Origin: Vibrio sp. RE86
GTDB taxonomy: Bacteria > Pseudomonadota > Gammaproteobacteria > Enterobacterales > Vibrionaceae
Length of the DNA: 64,000 bases
Assembly: GCF_013114545.1 (NCBI RefSeq)
Contig: NZ_VTXI01000018.1
Span: forward strand, 1-64,000
Direction of reading: 5' to 3'
Part shown: in pieces, positions 8,153 through 17,769 of the stretch
Layout: each line of letters opens with the position of its first letter
Position numbering within the stretch: the stretch's first letter is position 1
Program-made: the position numbers and the translations under genes
Notes under the pieces: model-generated
What the model was told of the DNA's origin: nothing
The model's input: only the letters and a program-made list of their open reading frames with translations
The model's database searches: none

Positions 8153-9331
8153 ATGACTGACCAAAAATACTCGCTTGAAGAAATACGCTCACGCTTAAAT
8201 GAGCTCGACGATCAACTGCTAAAACTCCTATCTGAGCGTCGTCAAATGAGTATTGAAGTAGCAAAGAGTAAAGTTCAAACCTCTAAGCCTGTACGTGATG
8301 CAGAGCGAGAGCAGCAACTTTTGGTTAAGCTGATCAATAATGGGCAACAAAAGTACCAACTTGACGCTCAATACATCACTAAGCTATTCCACACTATTAT
8401 CGAAGACTCCGTACTACTGCAGCAGTCTTACCTACAAAACTTAGCCAACCCCGAGTTGAGCCGTAAACCTCTTGCTCGTGTCGCTTTCCTTGGTTCAAAA
8501 GGATCGTATTCACATCTCGCAAGTCGTGAATACTTCAGCCGAAAAAATACTGAGCTTATCGAGTTGAACTGTAGCCAATTCAAAGAGGTAACCAATACGG
8601 TAGAATCTGGACATGCTGACTATGGTGTACTCCCGATTGAGAACACAAGCTCAGGTTCAATCAATGAAGTCTATGATTTACTGCAACACACGACTCTCTA
8701 TATTGTCGGTGAAATGACATTACCTATTGAACATTGTCTGGTTGCAACGTCAGAGCTACGCCTTGAAGATATCAAAACGCTCTACTCACACCCTCAACCT
8801 CACGCTCAATGCAGTGAATTCTTGAGCAAATTAGATGGGGTAACCCTTGAGTCTTGCGCAAGCACTGCGGATGCCATGCAGAAAGTTAAAGAGATGAATC
8901 GTTCTGATGTCGCTGCGATTGGTAACGCATCAAGTGGTAAATTGTATGGCCTCCAAGCTATCCAAGGTAATATTGCGAATCAAACAGAAAACCATACGCG
9001 ATTTATCATTGTTGCGCGTAAACCAGTAGAAGTGTCTGCGCAAATTCCTGCGAAAACAACGTTGATCATGTCAACGTCCCAGCAAGCTGGCTCTCTAGTG
9101 GAAACCCTACTTGTTTTGCAACGTTACGGTATCAACATGACAAAACTAGAGTCTCGTCCAATTATGGGGAACCCGTGGGAAGAGATGTTTTATGTCGATC
9201 TCGAGGCACACTTAGACTCGCAGGCGATGCAACAAGCACTCAATGAGTTGACTAAAATCACTAAACATTTGAAAGTTCTAGGTTGTTACCCAACTGAAAA
9301 TGTGAAACCAACGACAGTAAAATTACAATAA
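8153..9331 (+). CDS. pheA: Bifunctional chorismate mutase/prephenate dehydratase (P-protein)
   Basis: PheA converts chorismate to prephenate and then to phenylpyruvate, the committed steps to phenylalanine. The 392 residues comprise an AroQ-type mutase (about 1-95), a dehydratase (about 100-285, with PIENTSSGSI and the NHTRF motif) and an ACT domain (about 295-385) whose LESRP motif is the Phe feedback site. I chose ATG 8153 over 8138 because 8138 is fused to the attenuator T-run and lacks a ribosome binding site, while 8153 has AGGA at 8141. Expression should follow Phe supply through the attenuator. Confidence 0.96.
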   Translation: MTDQKYSLEEIRSRLNELDDQLLKLLSERRQMSIEVAKSKVQTSKPVRDAEREQQLLVKLINNGQQKYQLDAQYITKLFHTIIEDSVLLQQSYLQNLANPELSRKPLARVAFLGSKGSYSHLASREYFSRKNTELIELNCSQFKEVTNTVESGHADYGVLPIENTSSGSINEVYDLLQHTTLYIVGEMTLPIEHCLVATSELRLEDIKTLYSHPQPHAQCSEFLSKLDGVTLESCASTADAMQKVKEMNRSDVAAIGNASSGKLYGLQAIQGNIANQTENHTRFIIVARKPVEVSAQIPAKTTLIMSTSQQAGSLVETLLVLQRYGINMTKLESRPIMGNPWEEMFYVDLEAHLDSQAMQQALNELTKITKHLKVLGCYPTENVKPTTVKLQ

Positions 9332-9367
9332 ATAAATCTACACAGCTCAAATAAATCCAACACCAAA

Positions 9368-9443
9368 GCTGACACAATTTATTAATATTCTTACTATCTT
9401 ACAGATATTAAGTTGCATATTAGTGTTGTGTCAGCCGTTTTTT
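9368..9443 (+). terminator. Large stem-loop with T-run between pheA and nspS
   Basis: GCTGACACAA (9368-9377) and its exact complement TTGTGTCAGC (9426-9435) enclose 48 nt that can itself pair through TTAATAT and ATATTAA, followed by a six-T run. It can act as the pheA terminator. Its size also fits the 3' end of a small RNA. Confidence 0.6.
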
Positions 9444-9499
9444 CCTGACTCTGATAAGCCTCACACTCCAGCCCATCTATAAGGTAAGTCCTAGTCAGT

Positions 9500-10540
9500 A
9501 TGAGAGTTTCGTTCTTATCACTATTAATTTTTGCCAGTAGCAAACTCTTTGCTGCCGAAACCCCTCTCAAAATCTATATGTGGGAAGATACTCTATCTCC
9601 CGAAATCAGAGCCAATTGGGAATCTAAAACAGCCACCCCTCTACTTCTGTCTCATTTTGATAACGACGACGAACGCAGCCTGCTGATGATGAAAAGTGTC
9701 CAATTGCCTTTTGATGTTGTCGTCTTAGATAACGTTTCAGCAAAGATATACGGACGGCTTGGCGCTTTTGAAAACTTAACGCACTTGGACAATCGTTCAC
9801 ACAATGACGCCAAATGGAATCAAGCCTGCGGTGACTATGCGATTCCCTACTTTTGGGGCAGCGTTGGCGTCGCTTATCGTAAAGACATTGTACACTCGCC
9901 ACCTGAAACGTGGACTGACTTCATCCATCCACCAGACGAACTGGTTGGAAAAATAGGCATGATCAATGACAGCACGGAAACCTTTCTTCCTGTGTTCTAC
10001 AGCCTAGGAATCCCCCCGACAACGGAAAATCCGGCAGATATGCAGTCTGCTTATTCAAAAGTGATGTCTTTTAGCGATACCGTCCTTACCTACGAATATA
10101 TCCTCAGTTATATTCGCAGCCAATCCAATCCAAATCAGCTTCAGATGTCTCTAGCCTATAGCGGAGACCAATACTCACTGAACCGCTTCTTCGGCAATGA
10201 CTTATGGGACTTTACTATCCCAGATGGAGAGATGTTTCTATGGGTGGATTGTTTAGCGATCAGTACTCACTCTGAGCAAAAAGGCGCAGCAAAGGCATTT
10301 TTGGAATACCTAATGGATCCCAAAATTGCTGCAAAAAATGCAATCGATATTAAAGCCGCTACTCCGAATGCAAGTGCGATAAAACTTTTACCGGATTGGT
10401 ATCTAAATGATTCATCATTGTTCCCATCAAAAGAGCGCATCAATAACGCCAGAATAGATAGTGAACTCTCGGCAGAAAATATAAGCCTTAGAACCAAGAT
10501 AATTAATCAGTTACTCAAACGCCATGAAGCTAAATACTAG
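9500..10540 (+). CDS. nspS: Periplasmic norspermidine sensor NspS (PotD-like binding protein)
   Basis: This 346-residue protein has a signal peptide (cleaved near residue 18-19, KLFAA) and the fold of PotD-type polyamine-binding proteins, with KIYMWEDTLSP at the N-terminus and YFWGSVGVAYRKD in the middle. V. cholerae NspS binds norspermidine and spermidine and signals to MbaA rather than to a transporter. No ABC-transporter genes are nearby, and the 3' end overlaps the GGDEF/EAL gene by 17 bp, which supports NspS over PotD. Confidence 0.9.
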   Translation: MRVSFLSLLIFASSKLFAAETPLKIYMWEDTLSPEIRANWESKTATPLLLSHFDNDDERSLLMMKSVQLPFDVVVLDNVSAKIYGRLGAFENLTHLDNRSHNDAKWNQACGDYAIPYFWGSVGVAYRKDIVHSPPETWTDFIHPPDELVGKIGMINDSTETFLPVFYSLGIPPTTENPADMQSAYSKVMSFSDTVLTYEYILSYIRSQSNPNQLQMSLAYSGDQYSLNRFFGNDLWDFTIPDGEMFLWVDCLAISTHSEQKGAAKAFLEYLMDPKIAAKNAIDIKAATPNASAIKLLPDWYLNDSSLFPSKERINNARIDSELSAENISLRTKIINQLLKRHEAKY

Positions 10541-12869
10541 AGTCTTGTTACTCGTTGCGCCCGTGATTCTGCTTAGTGCAGCCGTTTCAAGTTATAGCAT
10601 ATACATCAGTCAAAAAGACGCACTCATCAAGCGCGAAAATAGCTATTTGCAACTCTCAATGGAAAAGCTTGCCGGTCACTTTCGTCAATCCATGGCACTG
10701 ATCAACAGCTACTCATTAACGCTAACAAAAAGCGATATCATCAGAAACTATTTCGGTCAGCCTGAAAACCCTTACCGAGAAATGAAGCTAATCGATAATC
10801 TGCAAGCGACCATCGCAAATTTGCAGCCCAACAAGCAAGATGATATTGCCGTCGCGATCGTCGATCATAATAGAGATGTTAAATTCTACGCCGACAATCA
10901 GAGCGATCCTTTTTCAACCTTGGATGACAACGTCCTGAAGTACGTCGACCACATCTATCAGCGCACGGGGAAAACCTCGCACACCGGGTATGCCAAAAGC
11001 TACCAAGGGCAAAGTATCTTAGTGCGCTATGACGTGCTAGATAAGAGCACACTCGTTTCTCCCTTGAGCTACAACAAAGATGAGATCTTTTTTATTGTTG
11101 TTTCTCTCTCTTTGGAAAAATTCGACCAGCTTAAACACATTCTGGAATTCGATAATGACAGCAGCATTTTCTTTTCTGCAGAGCCCGTCATCAAGTCAGG
11201 GCTTGCGCAATCTGTCGAGCTTAAGCCTGGGCTCTATGCGATTTTAGACCCTGCCCAATACCTCACAACACAGAAGCTGGCCAATATCGAACAAAGGCTT
11301 TTAATGTCGTTTGGAGCGTCGTCACTGGTCACGGTGTTGATCCTCTTGTTTCTCCTCTATCGTCATGTCATCAAACCCATTACACACTTAGATAGGCAGC
11401 TTCAGGATGTTGAGCAACACCGACGTTCCAATATTGAAAAACTGAAGAGCGACAACGAAATAGGACGACTCTCTGTACGCTTTTACGACATGTATAAAGA
11501 GCTAAACTCAAGCTATCAAAAAACCAAGGCGATGGCGGAAAATGACCACCTCACTCAGTTAGCAAACCGCTATCAATTTCAGGTCTATGTAGAGCGTACT
11601 CTTGCGAATAAAATGCACCATAGACACGCGTCAATCCTTTACATCGACCTTGATAACTTCAAGTACGTAAACGATAAGTACGGCCACCATGTCGGGGACT
11701 CATTACTGGTAAACTTCGCTGAACACATCAAAGAGATCAGCATGGAAAGCGAGAAGAAATACGGCATTAAATGTTTGGCTTCTCGTTTATCCGGGGATGA
11801 GTTTGCTATTTTTGTTGCCTCTGATCATCTATCTCAATATGCAGACGAACTCGCAATCTCAGTGCTCGAGCCGATTCAAAACAATGCACATGCTTCTATC
11901 GGTCGTTTTCCTGTCACCGCGAGTATTGGCATTGCTTCTTACCCTGAAGATGGCCAAGACCTTGCTAAGCTACTCTCTCATGCAGATACTGCGATGTATC
12001 AAGCGAAACGTGCAGGTAAAAACCAAATTGCTCACTACTCAAAAGAGTTGGATGAAGTTGTTAGACGACGCACTCAAGTCGAACGTGCACTGCGTAATGG
12101 CGATCTAGAAAACGAGTTTACTCTTCTCTACCAACCTTATTTCGACCGTAGTGGTGAGACCATACAAGGTGTCGAGGCTCTACTACGTTGGGATTCTCCA
12201 AAGCTAGGAAAAGTTACACCCAGTGAATTTATCCCTATTTCCGAACAAATAGGCCTGTTTGGTACGATTGACCGCTGGGTAATTAAGCAAGCATTCAAAG
12301 ACTTTAACAAGCTGCAAGATTGTTTCGAGCACCCGATCAATCTATCGATCAATCTCTCTTCTGCTGAACTCGACTCTTTGCAGCTGGCGAGTGATATCCA
12401 ATCGATGATGGAGCTCTATCCGATCACCCCTGAGTTGATCGATTTTGAGATTACCGAAACCTTTGCGTCAGACTCTCAGAGCTACCTTCTGCTGCACGAG
12501 CTGTCGATAATGGGATTCAAACTAACCATTGATGACTTCGGTTCGGGATATACATCTATCACTCAGCTTGTTGAGTACCCAGTGCAAAAAATTAAATTTG
12601 ACCGAGAGTTCTTAGAGACACTGATCAAAACCGGTAATCAACAAGTGGTTAAGCCTTTGGTTGACCTTTGCCACTCTCAATCTATGATGGTAACCGCCGA
12701 GGGCATTGAATCAAAAGAGATGCATCAGTGGTTGGCGGATAATAAGTGTGACTATATGCAAGGCTATCACTTATCACCTCCACTCTCTTTAGCCCAGTTA
12801 AAGTTTCAACCAAGTAGTCATAAAGGAAACCTTGATGTCAGTGAAGAAGGTTATTGTAGCTTCGCTTAA
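10524..12869 (+). CDS. mbaA: GGDEF-EAL membrane protein MbaA, polyamine-responsive c-di-GMP enzyme
   Basis: This 781-residue inner-membrane protein has TM1 (about 7-27), a periplasmic sensor (about 28-255), TM2 (about 258-282), a HAMP segment, a GGDEF domain with the variant signature SGDEF (423-427) and an EAL domain with E551-A-L. The variant with Ser in the first position matches what I recall of V. cholerae MbaA, which switches between c-di-GMP synthesis and hydrolysis depending on NspS-polyamine. It overlaps nspS upstream and yjjX downstream (by 35 bp), so the three genes form one transcript. Confidence 0.92.
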   Translation: MKLNTRVLLLVAPVILLSAAVSSYSIYISQKDALIKRENSYLQLSMEKLAGHFRQSMALINSYSLTLTKSDIIRNYFGQPENPYREMKLIDNLQATIANLQPNKQDDIAVAIVDHNRDVKFYADNQSDPFSTLDDNVLKYVDHIYQRTGKTSHTGYAKSYQGQSILVRYDVLDKSTLVSPLSYNKDEIFFIVVSLSLEKFDQLKHILEFDNDSSIFFSAEPVIKSGLAQSVELKPGLYAILDPAQYLTTQKLANIEQRLLMSFGASSLVTVLILLFLLYRHVIKPITHLDRQLQDVEQHRRSNIEKLKSDNEIGRLSVRFYDMYKELNSSYQKTKAMAENDHLTQLANRYQFQVYVERTLANKMHHRHASILYIDLDNFKYVNDKYGHHVGDSLLVNFAEHIKEISMESEKKYGIKCLASRLSGDEFAIFVASDHLSQYADELAISVLEPIQNNAHASIGRFPVTASIGIASYPEDGQDLAKLLSHADTAMYQAKRAGKNQIAHYSKELDEVVRRRTQVERALRNGDLENEFTLLYQPYFDRSGETIQGVEALLRWDSPKLGKVTPSEFIPISEQIGLFGTIDRWVIKQAFKDFNKLQDCFEHPINLSINLSSAELDSLQLASDIQSMMELYPITPELIDFEITETFASDSQSYLLLHELSIMGFKLTIDDFGSGYTSITQLVEYPVQKIKFDREFLETLIKTGNQQVVKPLVDLCHSQSMMVTAEGIESKEMHQWLADNKCDYMQGYHLSPPLSLAQLKFQPSSHKGNLDVSEEGYCSFA

Positions 12870-13368
12870 CCCAGCCAAAATCAATGCTGTGAAGAGCGCA
12901 TTTGAGGCCTCATTTCGTAAAGAAGAGTTTCAATTTGTTGGGCTCAGTGTACCTAGTGGTGTCGCTGATCAACCAATGACCAATGAGGAAACTCACGCAG
13001 GTGCTATCAATCGTGTTGCTAATGCAAAAGCGACTGATGATAGCGGAGATTTCTACGTGGGATTAGAGGCAGGCATTGAAGGATCTATAACCTTTGCTTG
13101 GATGGTAATTGAGTCTAATACACATCGCGGAGAATCTCGCTCAGCCAGCTTAATGCTTCCTCCGATTGTGATTGAAAAGCTCAAGCATGCCAACGAACTT
13201 GGCGATGTTATGGATGAAGTGTTTGCTACTGATAACATCAAGCAAAAAGGCGGAGCGATCAGTCTGCTTACTCATGACCTGCTTACGCGTAGCTCGGTCT
13301 ATCACCAAGCTTTGATTCTGGCGCTCATACCTTTTGTGAATCCAGAGCACTTTCCTGCGAATCTTTAG
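12835..13368 (+). CDS. yjjX: Inosine/xanthosine triphosphatase (YjjX family)
   Basis: YjjX hydrolyses ITP and XTP and so cleans oxidised or deaminated purines from the nucleotide pool. The 177-residue protein starts VIVASLNPAKINAVKSAF, the substrate-binding loop of the family, with ADQPMTNEETHAGAINRV and YVGLEAGIE following. ATG 12835 is preferred over the in-frame TTG at 12832 because AAGG (12823-12826) is 8 nt upstream of it. It overlaps the end of mbaA and converges on trpR, a pairing also seen in E. coli (trpR/yjjX). Confidence 0.92.
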   Translation: MSVKKVIVASLNPAKINAVKSAFEASFRKEEFQFVGLSVPSGVADQPMTNEETHAGAINRVANAKATDDSGDFYVGLEAGIEGSITFAWMVIESNTHRGESRSASLMLPPIVIEKLKHANELGDVMDEVFATDNIKQKGGAISLLTHDLLTRSSVYHQALILALIPFVNPEHFPANL

Positions 13369-13380
13369 TAACGAATAACA

Positions 13381-13411
13381 AAAAAAGAGGTGCGTTAATC
13401 GCACCTCTTTT
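13381..13411. terminator. Bidirectional terminator between yjjX and trpR
   Basis: AAAAAAGAGGTGCG-TTAAT-CGCACCTCTTTT has a 12-bp stem with A- and T-runs on both sides, so it can stop both convergent genes. Confidence 0.85.
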
Positions 13412-13708
13412 CTATTTCTGCTCAAGCAACTGAGCGATCTCTTGTTTTTCTTCGATACTCTTTGACTTCAACTCATTAGAGCCACGAGTTATCGTCGCAA
13501 TACCTACACCAAGCATCTGACTGATCTGCCTTTGTGATAAATCGCCTTTAAGCAGTTCGCGGAAGATATTCACTCTAGCGACCAAGGCATCACGCTCATC
13601 AGGGGTTAATAACATCGTCAATAGCATCTCATGCTGGTCTGACTCTTTACTGTCGCCTATCAAATCTAAGATCTGCTGCCAGTCTTTATATTCTGGTTCC
13701 AATGACAT
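13412..13708 (-). CDS. trpR: Trp operon repressor TrpR
   Basis: TrpR is a small dimeric repressor that binds tryptophan and then the trp operators. The 98-residue protein has the family core LLTPDERDALVARVNIFRELLKGDLSQRQISQMLGV in which SQRQISQMLGVGIATITRGS is the helix-turn-helix. It lies only 14 bp after slt, the same order as E. coli slt-trpR, so it is probably transcribed with slt. I found no convincing trp operator in front of it, unlike the autoregulated E. coli gene. Confidence 0.95.
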   Translation of the reverse strand: MSLEPEYKDWQQILDLIGDSKESDQHEMLLTMLLTPDERDALVARVNIFRELLKGDLSQRQISQMLGVGIATITRGSNELKSKSIEEKQEIAQLLEQK

Positions 13709-13722
13709 CTATCAGCTGCTCG

Positions 13723-15678
13723 TTAATATTTGGTGTTAATCTCATGCTGATTTAAGAATGCGCCATCCACACCGAGAACTTCTCGATAATAGGTTTCAAA
13801 CATCAGGATATTCTGAACATACCCTCGAGTCTCCTTGAATGGAATCGCTTCAATAAACGCATAAGCATCTAATTTACCTTGGGTTCGTGAACGCCAAGTT
13901 TTCACTCGATTAGGTCCTGCATTATACGCTGCCAAAGCGAAAATTCGATTGTTATCGTATTGCTCAAGAAGTCCATCAAAATAGTGACTGCCGATCTCGA
14001 TATTCTTACCCACCTCATAAAGATCACCGCTGTCTTGATACGTCAGCTTATACTTCTTCGCCGTATATTTGGCTGTCGATGGCATGATCTGCATGATACC
14101 TCGAGCTCCAACCGGGGATCGCGCTTCAATATCGAGGCCACTTTCTTGCCTTGCTAAAGACATTAACGTGATAGGGTCAATGCTGTGCTTGTCGGCGTAA
14201 AAGTTAAACCACCAGCGATGAGCTACTGGGAAACGAATATGCAAATTATCCCACATTTTCGCTTTAATGCTCGCTGTCACCGTTAGGTTATGCCAGCCTT
14301 TAAAAGAGGCAAACGCAGCTAACATCTCTTTTTGTTCTTTATCCGCTCGGCGTAATAGCCAAGTCCATTCACTTTTGGCTGCAGCAATCTTATCTCTATC
14401 AACCAGCTCTTCGATACGAACTAAGTCTGTTTGATACTCTTGAATCAAAGCTTTATTGAGGGAGATAACTGACGTTGGGTATTCAATGGAGCGCTTTAAC
14501 TCTTTTGCCGCCGCCACACTGTAGAAGTTGCGCTGGCCAATGATAGCCTCCATTCGCTGCTTACCTGCGGTGCGACTACCCACTTCCATTTCGCTTCGTC
14601 CTAACCAATACTGCCAACGTAAACTCTCTTGCTTAGATTGAGGAAGCTTCTGAATCCAATTCGCGACGGACTCCCAGTCCGCATGTTGAATCGCTAATCG
14701 CACTCGACGCTCAATCAGCACAGTACTATTGGAGGTCTCAATCTGCGTATCACGCCACTTAGCGAGTTCTTCCGAATCAGTATTGATCAAGCGAAAAGCG
14801 ATATAGTCCGCGAGTTTTTGGCTCGTTTCTTTATCTAGCTGCTGAGCTTTGACAACATCCTCAAATACGCTTTGCGCTTGTCTCACATCTTTTCGAGCTA
14901 GCTTCTTTAATGCTAAAACCGCTTGCTCACGATTGAAGTCATTCACAACACCTTTTTTAGCAAAACTCGCAACCGACTCAGGCTGATTAAACACATTTTT
15001 CATTTTTTGAGCTTGCTGCTTAGCTTGCTCAGATTTCACTTGTTTAGCGAGATAACTGACCATACGCCCGTTGCGATCTTCAAACGCCAATAACATGCGT
15101 TCTAATATCTTGTCGTCGCTTTTCAGTCCTGCTTTATCCCAAGCTTCAAACAGTGGGTCACACGCATCAGCAATGCTTTGTCCAGAGAGCCAAAGCTTGT
15201 TTGCGCCTTCAAATGCGAGTTTCTTATCTCCCACCTGAGCATGAGCGTTGTAGTAGTGGCATTGGTATGTTTCGCCTCTTGGCTCTACTCTCTGAAACTC
15301 AATGATCTGCTGCCAATCCTCTTTTGCAGCGAGTGCGTCAATATAAGGAGCACGTATTCGACCAGAAAAAGGAAAAGACTGATGGCTCTCAATAAAGTTT
15401 TCGACCTCTTGAGGGGAACGCGCTCCTAGTTTGACAAGGAAACTTCGATAATCAACATAGGGAGTGAGGGGATAACTGGCAATTTGGGGACGCAGAGCTT
15501 GGTACTCCGCCACTTGTCTTGAATCTAGCAATGACTGGGCTTGGTCGTACAGTTCACGTTGCGTTTGCAAGTCCGATGCGGTAACTGACGTAGTAAATAA
15601 TGCGCTGCAAACCATCGTAGAACAGAAAGTAAACGATGAAGGAATGCGATACAGCGACTTGAAGAAAGTCAGATTCAT
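13723..15678 (-). CDS. slt: Soluble lytic murein transglycosylase Slt
   Basis: Slt is a periplasmic exo-lytic transglycosylase that degrades uncrosslinked or released peptidoglycan. The 651-residue protein has a signal peptide (cleaved near SVTA-SD), a long superhelical U-domain of helical repeats (about 40-450) and a C-terminal SLT domain with RQESGLD (catalytic E512), GARGIMQIMP and AAYNAGPNRV. Its length and domain order match E. coli Slt70 (645 residues). It is divergent from ettA and precedes trpR. Confidence 0.96.
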   Translation of the reverse strand: MNLTFFKSLYRIPSSFTFCSTMVCSALFTTSVTASDLQTQRELYDQAQSLLDSRQVAEYQALRPQIASYPLTPYVDYRSFLVKLGARSPQEVENFIESHQSFPFSGRIRAPYIDALAAKEDWQQIIEFQRVEPRGETYQCHYYNAHAQVGDKKLAFEGANKLWLSGQSIADACDPLFEAWDKAGLKSDDKILERMLLAFEDRNGRMVSYLAKQVKSEQAKQQAQKMKNVFNQPESVASFAKKGVVNDFNREQAVLALKKLARKDVRQAQSVFEDVVKAQQLDKETSQKLADYIAFRLINTDSEELAKWRDTQIETSNSTVLIERRVRLAIQHADWESVANWIQKLPQSKQESLRWQYWLGRSEMEVGSRTAGKQRMEAIIGQRNFYSVAAAKELKRSIEYPTSVISLNKALIQEYQTDLVRIEELVDRDKIAAAKSEWTWLLRRADKEQKEMLAAFASFKGWHNLTVTASIKAKMWDNLHIRFPVAHRWWFNFYADKHSIDPITLMSLARQESGLDIEARSPVGARGIMQIMPSTAKYTAKKYKLTYQDSGDLYEVGKNIEIGSHYFDGLLEQYDNNRIFALAAYNAGPNRVKTWRSRTQGKLDAYAFIEAIPFKETRGYVQNILMFETYYREVLGVDGAFLNQHEINTKY

Positions 15679-15933
15679 AAGAGTCTCATCCTGAGATTTA
15701 ATAATACGTTTTCCTATTAATGCTCATTGTAATCAGCGCTGTAAAGCCCACAGATGTAAATAATAATAAATTCACGCAACTGTGACGTTTCACCGACTTT
15801 TTCCTTACCATTGACTACTAATCCATCAGTAGTAGAGCTCTCCATCACGAGACCCGTTTCTCTGGTAACAAACTGAGCGCTATTAGTATAAAATAACCAT
15901 TTACGTAAATTGATTATTTAGGAACGATCGGCA

Positions 15934-17601
15934 ATGGCTGAATACGTATATACCATGTCGCGCGTGAGCAAAATTGTGCCACCAAAGCGACAAATTCTTA
16001 AAGACATCTCCCTAAGCTTCTTCCCTGGCGCAAAAATCGGTGTTTTGGGTCTTAACGGTGCAGGTAAATCGACACTTCTACGCATTATGGCGGGTATCGA
16101 TACTGATATCGATGGTGAAGCACGTCCACAACCTGGCTTGAACGTAGGTTACCTACCTCAGGAACCTGTTCTAGACGAATCAAAAACAGTACGTGAAATC
16201 GTTGAAGAAGCGGTCTCTGACGTTGCTGGTGCAATGAAGCGTCTTGATGAAGTATACGCAGCTTACGCTGAACCAGATGCAGACTTTGACGCACTAGCAA
16301 AAGAGCAAGGTGAACTTGAAGCGCTGATTCAAGCGAAAGAAGGTCACAACCTTGAGAATGCTCTTGAGCGTGCAGCTGACGCACTTCGTCTACCAGAGTG
16401 GGATCAGAAGATCGAACATCTATCTGGTGGTGAGCGCCGTCGTGTTGCTATCTGTCGTTTGCTACTTTCTAAGCCAGACATGCTGTTACTTGACGAACCA
16501 ACCAACCACTTGGATGCAGAATCTGTAGCTTGGCTAGAGCGCTTCCTTGTTGATTACACAGGTACCGTTGTAGCCATCACCCACGACCGTTACTTCTTAG
16601 ATAACGCCGCTGGTTGGATTCTTGAACTTGACCGTGGTGAAGGTATCCCATGGGAAGGTAACTACACGTCTTGGCTAGAGCAAAAAGATGCACGTTTACA
16701 ACAAGAAGCATCACAAGAGAAAGCTCGCCAAAAGACTATCGAGAAAGAACTTGAGTGGGTTCGTCAAAACCCGAAAGGTCGTCAGTCTAAATCTAAAGCG
16801 CGTATGGCTCGTTTTGAAGAACTGCAAAGCGGTGATCGTCAGAAGCGTAACGAGACCAACGAGCTGTTCATCCCACCTGGTGAGCGTTTAGGTGACAAGG
16901 TTATCGAAGTGAATAACCTAACTAAGTCATTTGATGGCCGCGTCCTAATTGATGACCTATCTTTCAGCATCCCTAAAGGTGCGATCGTAGGTATCATTGG
17001 TGCCAACGGTGCGGGTAAATCTACTCTCTTCAAGATGCTAAGTGATACTGAGCAACCTGATGCTGGTACGATCGAAATGGGTGATACCGTTAAACTTGCG
17101 TCTGTTGACCAGTTCCGTGATGCAATGGACGACACCAAGACGGTTTACCAAGAGATCTCTGAAGGCGCTGATATCATCAAGATCAACAACTTCGAAATCC
17201 CTGCTCGTGCATACTGTTCACGCTTTAACTTCAAAGGTTCAGACCAGCAGAAGATCATCGGTGAACTATCTGGTGGTGAGCGTAACCGTGTACACCTTGC
17301 TAAGCTTCTTAAAGCAGGCGGTAACGTACTGCTACTCGATGAGCCTACCAACGACCTTGACGTTGAAACGCTACGTGCACTAGAAGAAGCACTACTTGAG
17401 TTCCCTGGTTGTGCAATGGTTATCTCGCACGACCGTTGGTTCCTAGACCGTATCGCAACTCACATCATCGACTACCGTGACGAAGGTCAGGTTAACTTCT
17501 ACGAAGGTAACTATACTGAATACATGGAATGGTTGAAGAAGACTCTGGGTCCTGAAGCTGCGGAACCGCATCGTATCAAGTACAAGCGTATTGCTAAGTA
17601 A
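15934..17601 (+). CDS. ettA: Energy-dependent translational throttle protein EttA (ABC-F ATPase)
   Basis: EttA is a cytoplasmic ABC-F protein that binds the ribosomal E site and gates entry of 70S initiation complexes into elongation according to ATP/ADP ratio. The 555 residues hold two ABC domains with Walker A GLNGAGKST (39-47) and GANGAGKST (356-364), both with LSGGER signatures, and a linker rich in Lys/Arg/Glu with QNPKGRQSKSKARM, typical of EttA. There are no membrane segments. The synteny ettA/slt-trpR/yjjX matches E. coli. Codon use is strongly biased, suggesting high expression. Confidence 0.97.
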   Translation: MAEYVYTMSRVSKIVPPKRQILKDISLSFFPGAKIGVLGLNGAGKSTLLRIMAGIDTDIDGEARPQPGLNVGYLPQEPVLDESKTVREIVEEAVSDVAGAMKRLDEVYAAYAEPDADFDALAKEQGELEALIQAKEGHNLENALERAADALRLPEWDQKIEHLSGGERRRVAICRLLLSKPDMLLLDEPTNHLDAESVAWLERFLVDYTGTVVAITHDRYFLDNAAGWILELDRGEGIPWEGNYTSWLEQKDARLQQEASQEKARQKTIEKELEWVRQNPKGRQSKSKARMARFEELQSGDRQKRNETNELFIPPGERLGDKVIEVNNLTKSFDGRVLIDDLSFSIPKGAIVGIIGANGAGKSTLFKMLSDTEQPDAGTIEMGDTVKLASVDQFRDAMDDTKTVYQEISEGADIIKINNFEIPARAYCSRFNFKGSDQQKIIGELSGGERNRVHLAKLLKAGGNVLLLDEPTNDLDVETLRALEEALLEFPGCAMVISHDRWFLDRIATHIIDYRDEGQVNFYEGNYTEYMEWLKKTLGPEAAEPHRIKYKRIAK

Positions 17602-17623
17602 TATTGCTGCTTGAATTTCGTTC

Positions 17624-17651
17624 AAAGGCCGCTATGATAAGCGGCCTTTAT
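17624..17651 (+). terminator. ettA terminator
   Basis: AAAGGCCGC-TATGATAA-GCGGCCTTT followed by ATTGT, 22 bp after the ettA stop. The T-run is short. Confidence 0.75.
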
Positions 17652-17769
17652 TGTATCGATCACAGTACGGTCAATCACCGTATTGATTGGTAGAAAGAAT
17701 GCGAGCTGCCGCGCACTGTTATTACACTAGTTTTGATACTCTTTTGAGTTCGAAGTAAGAGAGAATATT

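Noticed and set aside
12832-12834. TTG start for yjjX
   Set aside because: The adjacent ATG at 12835 has the better spacing to AAGG.
15814-15833. TrpR operator in the slt upstream region
   Set aside because: The inverted repeat resembles the CTAGT-type half sites only loosely and the spacing is wrong.
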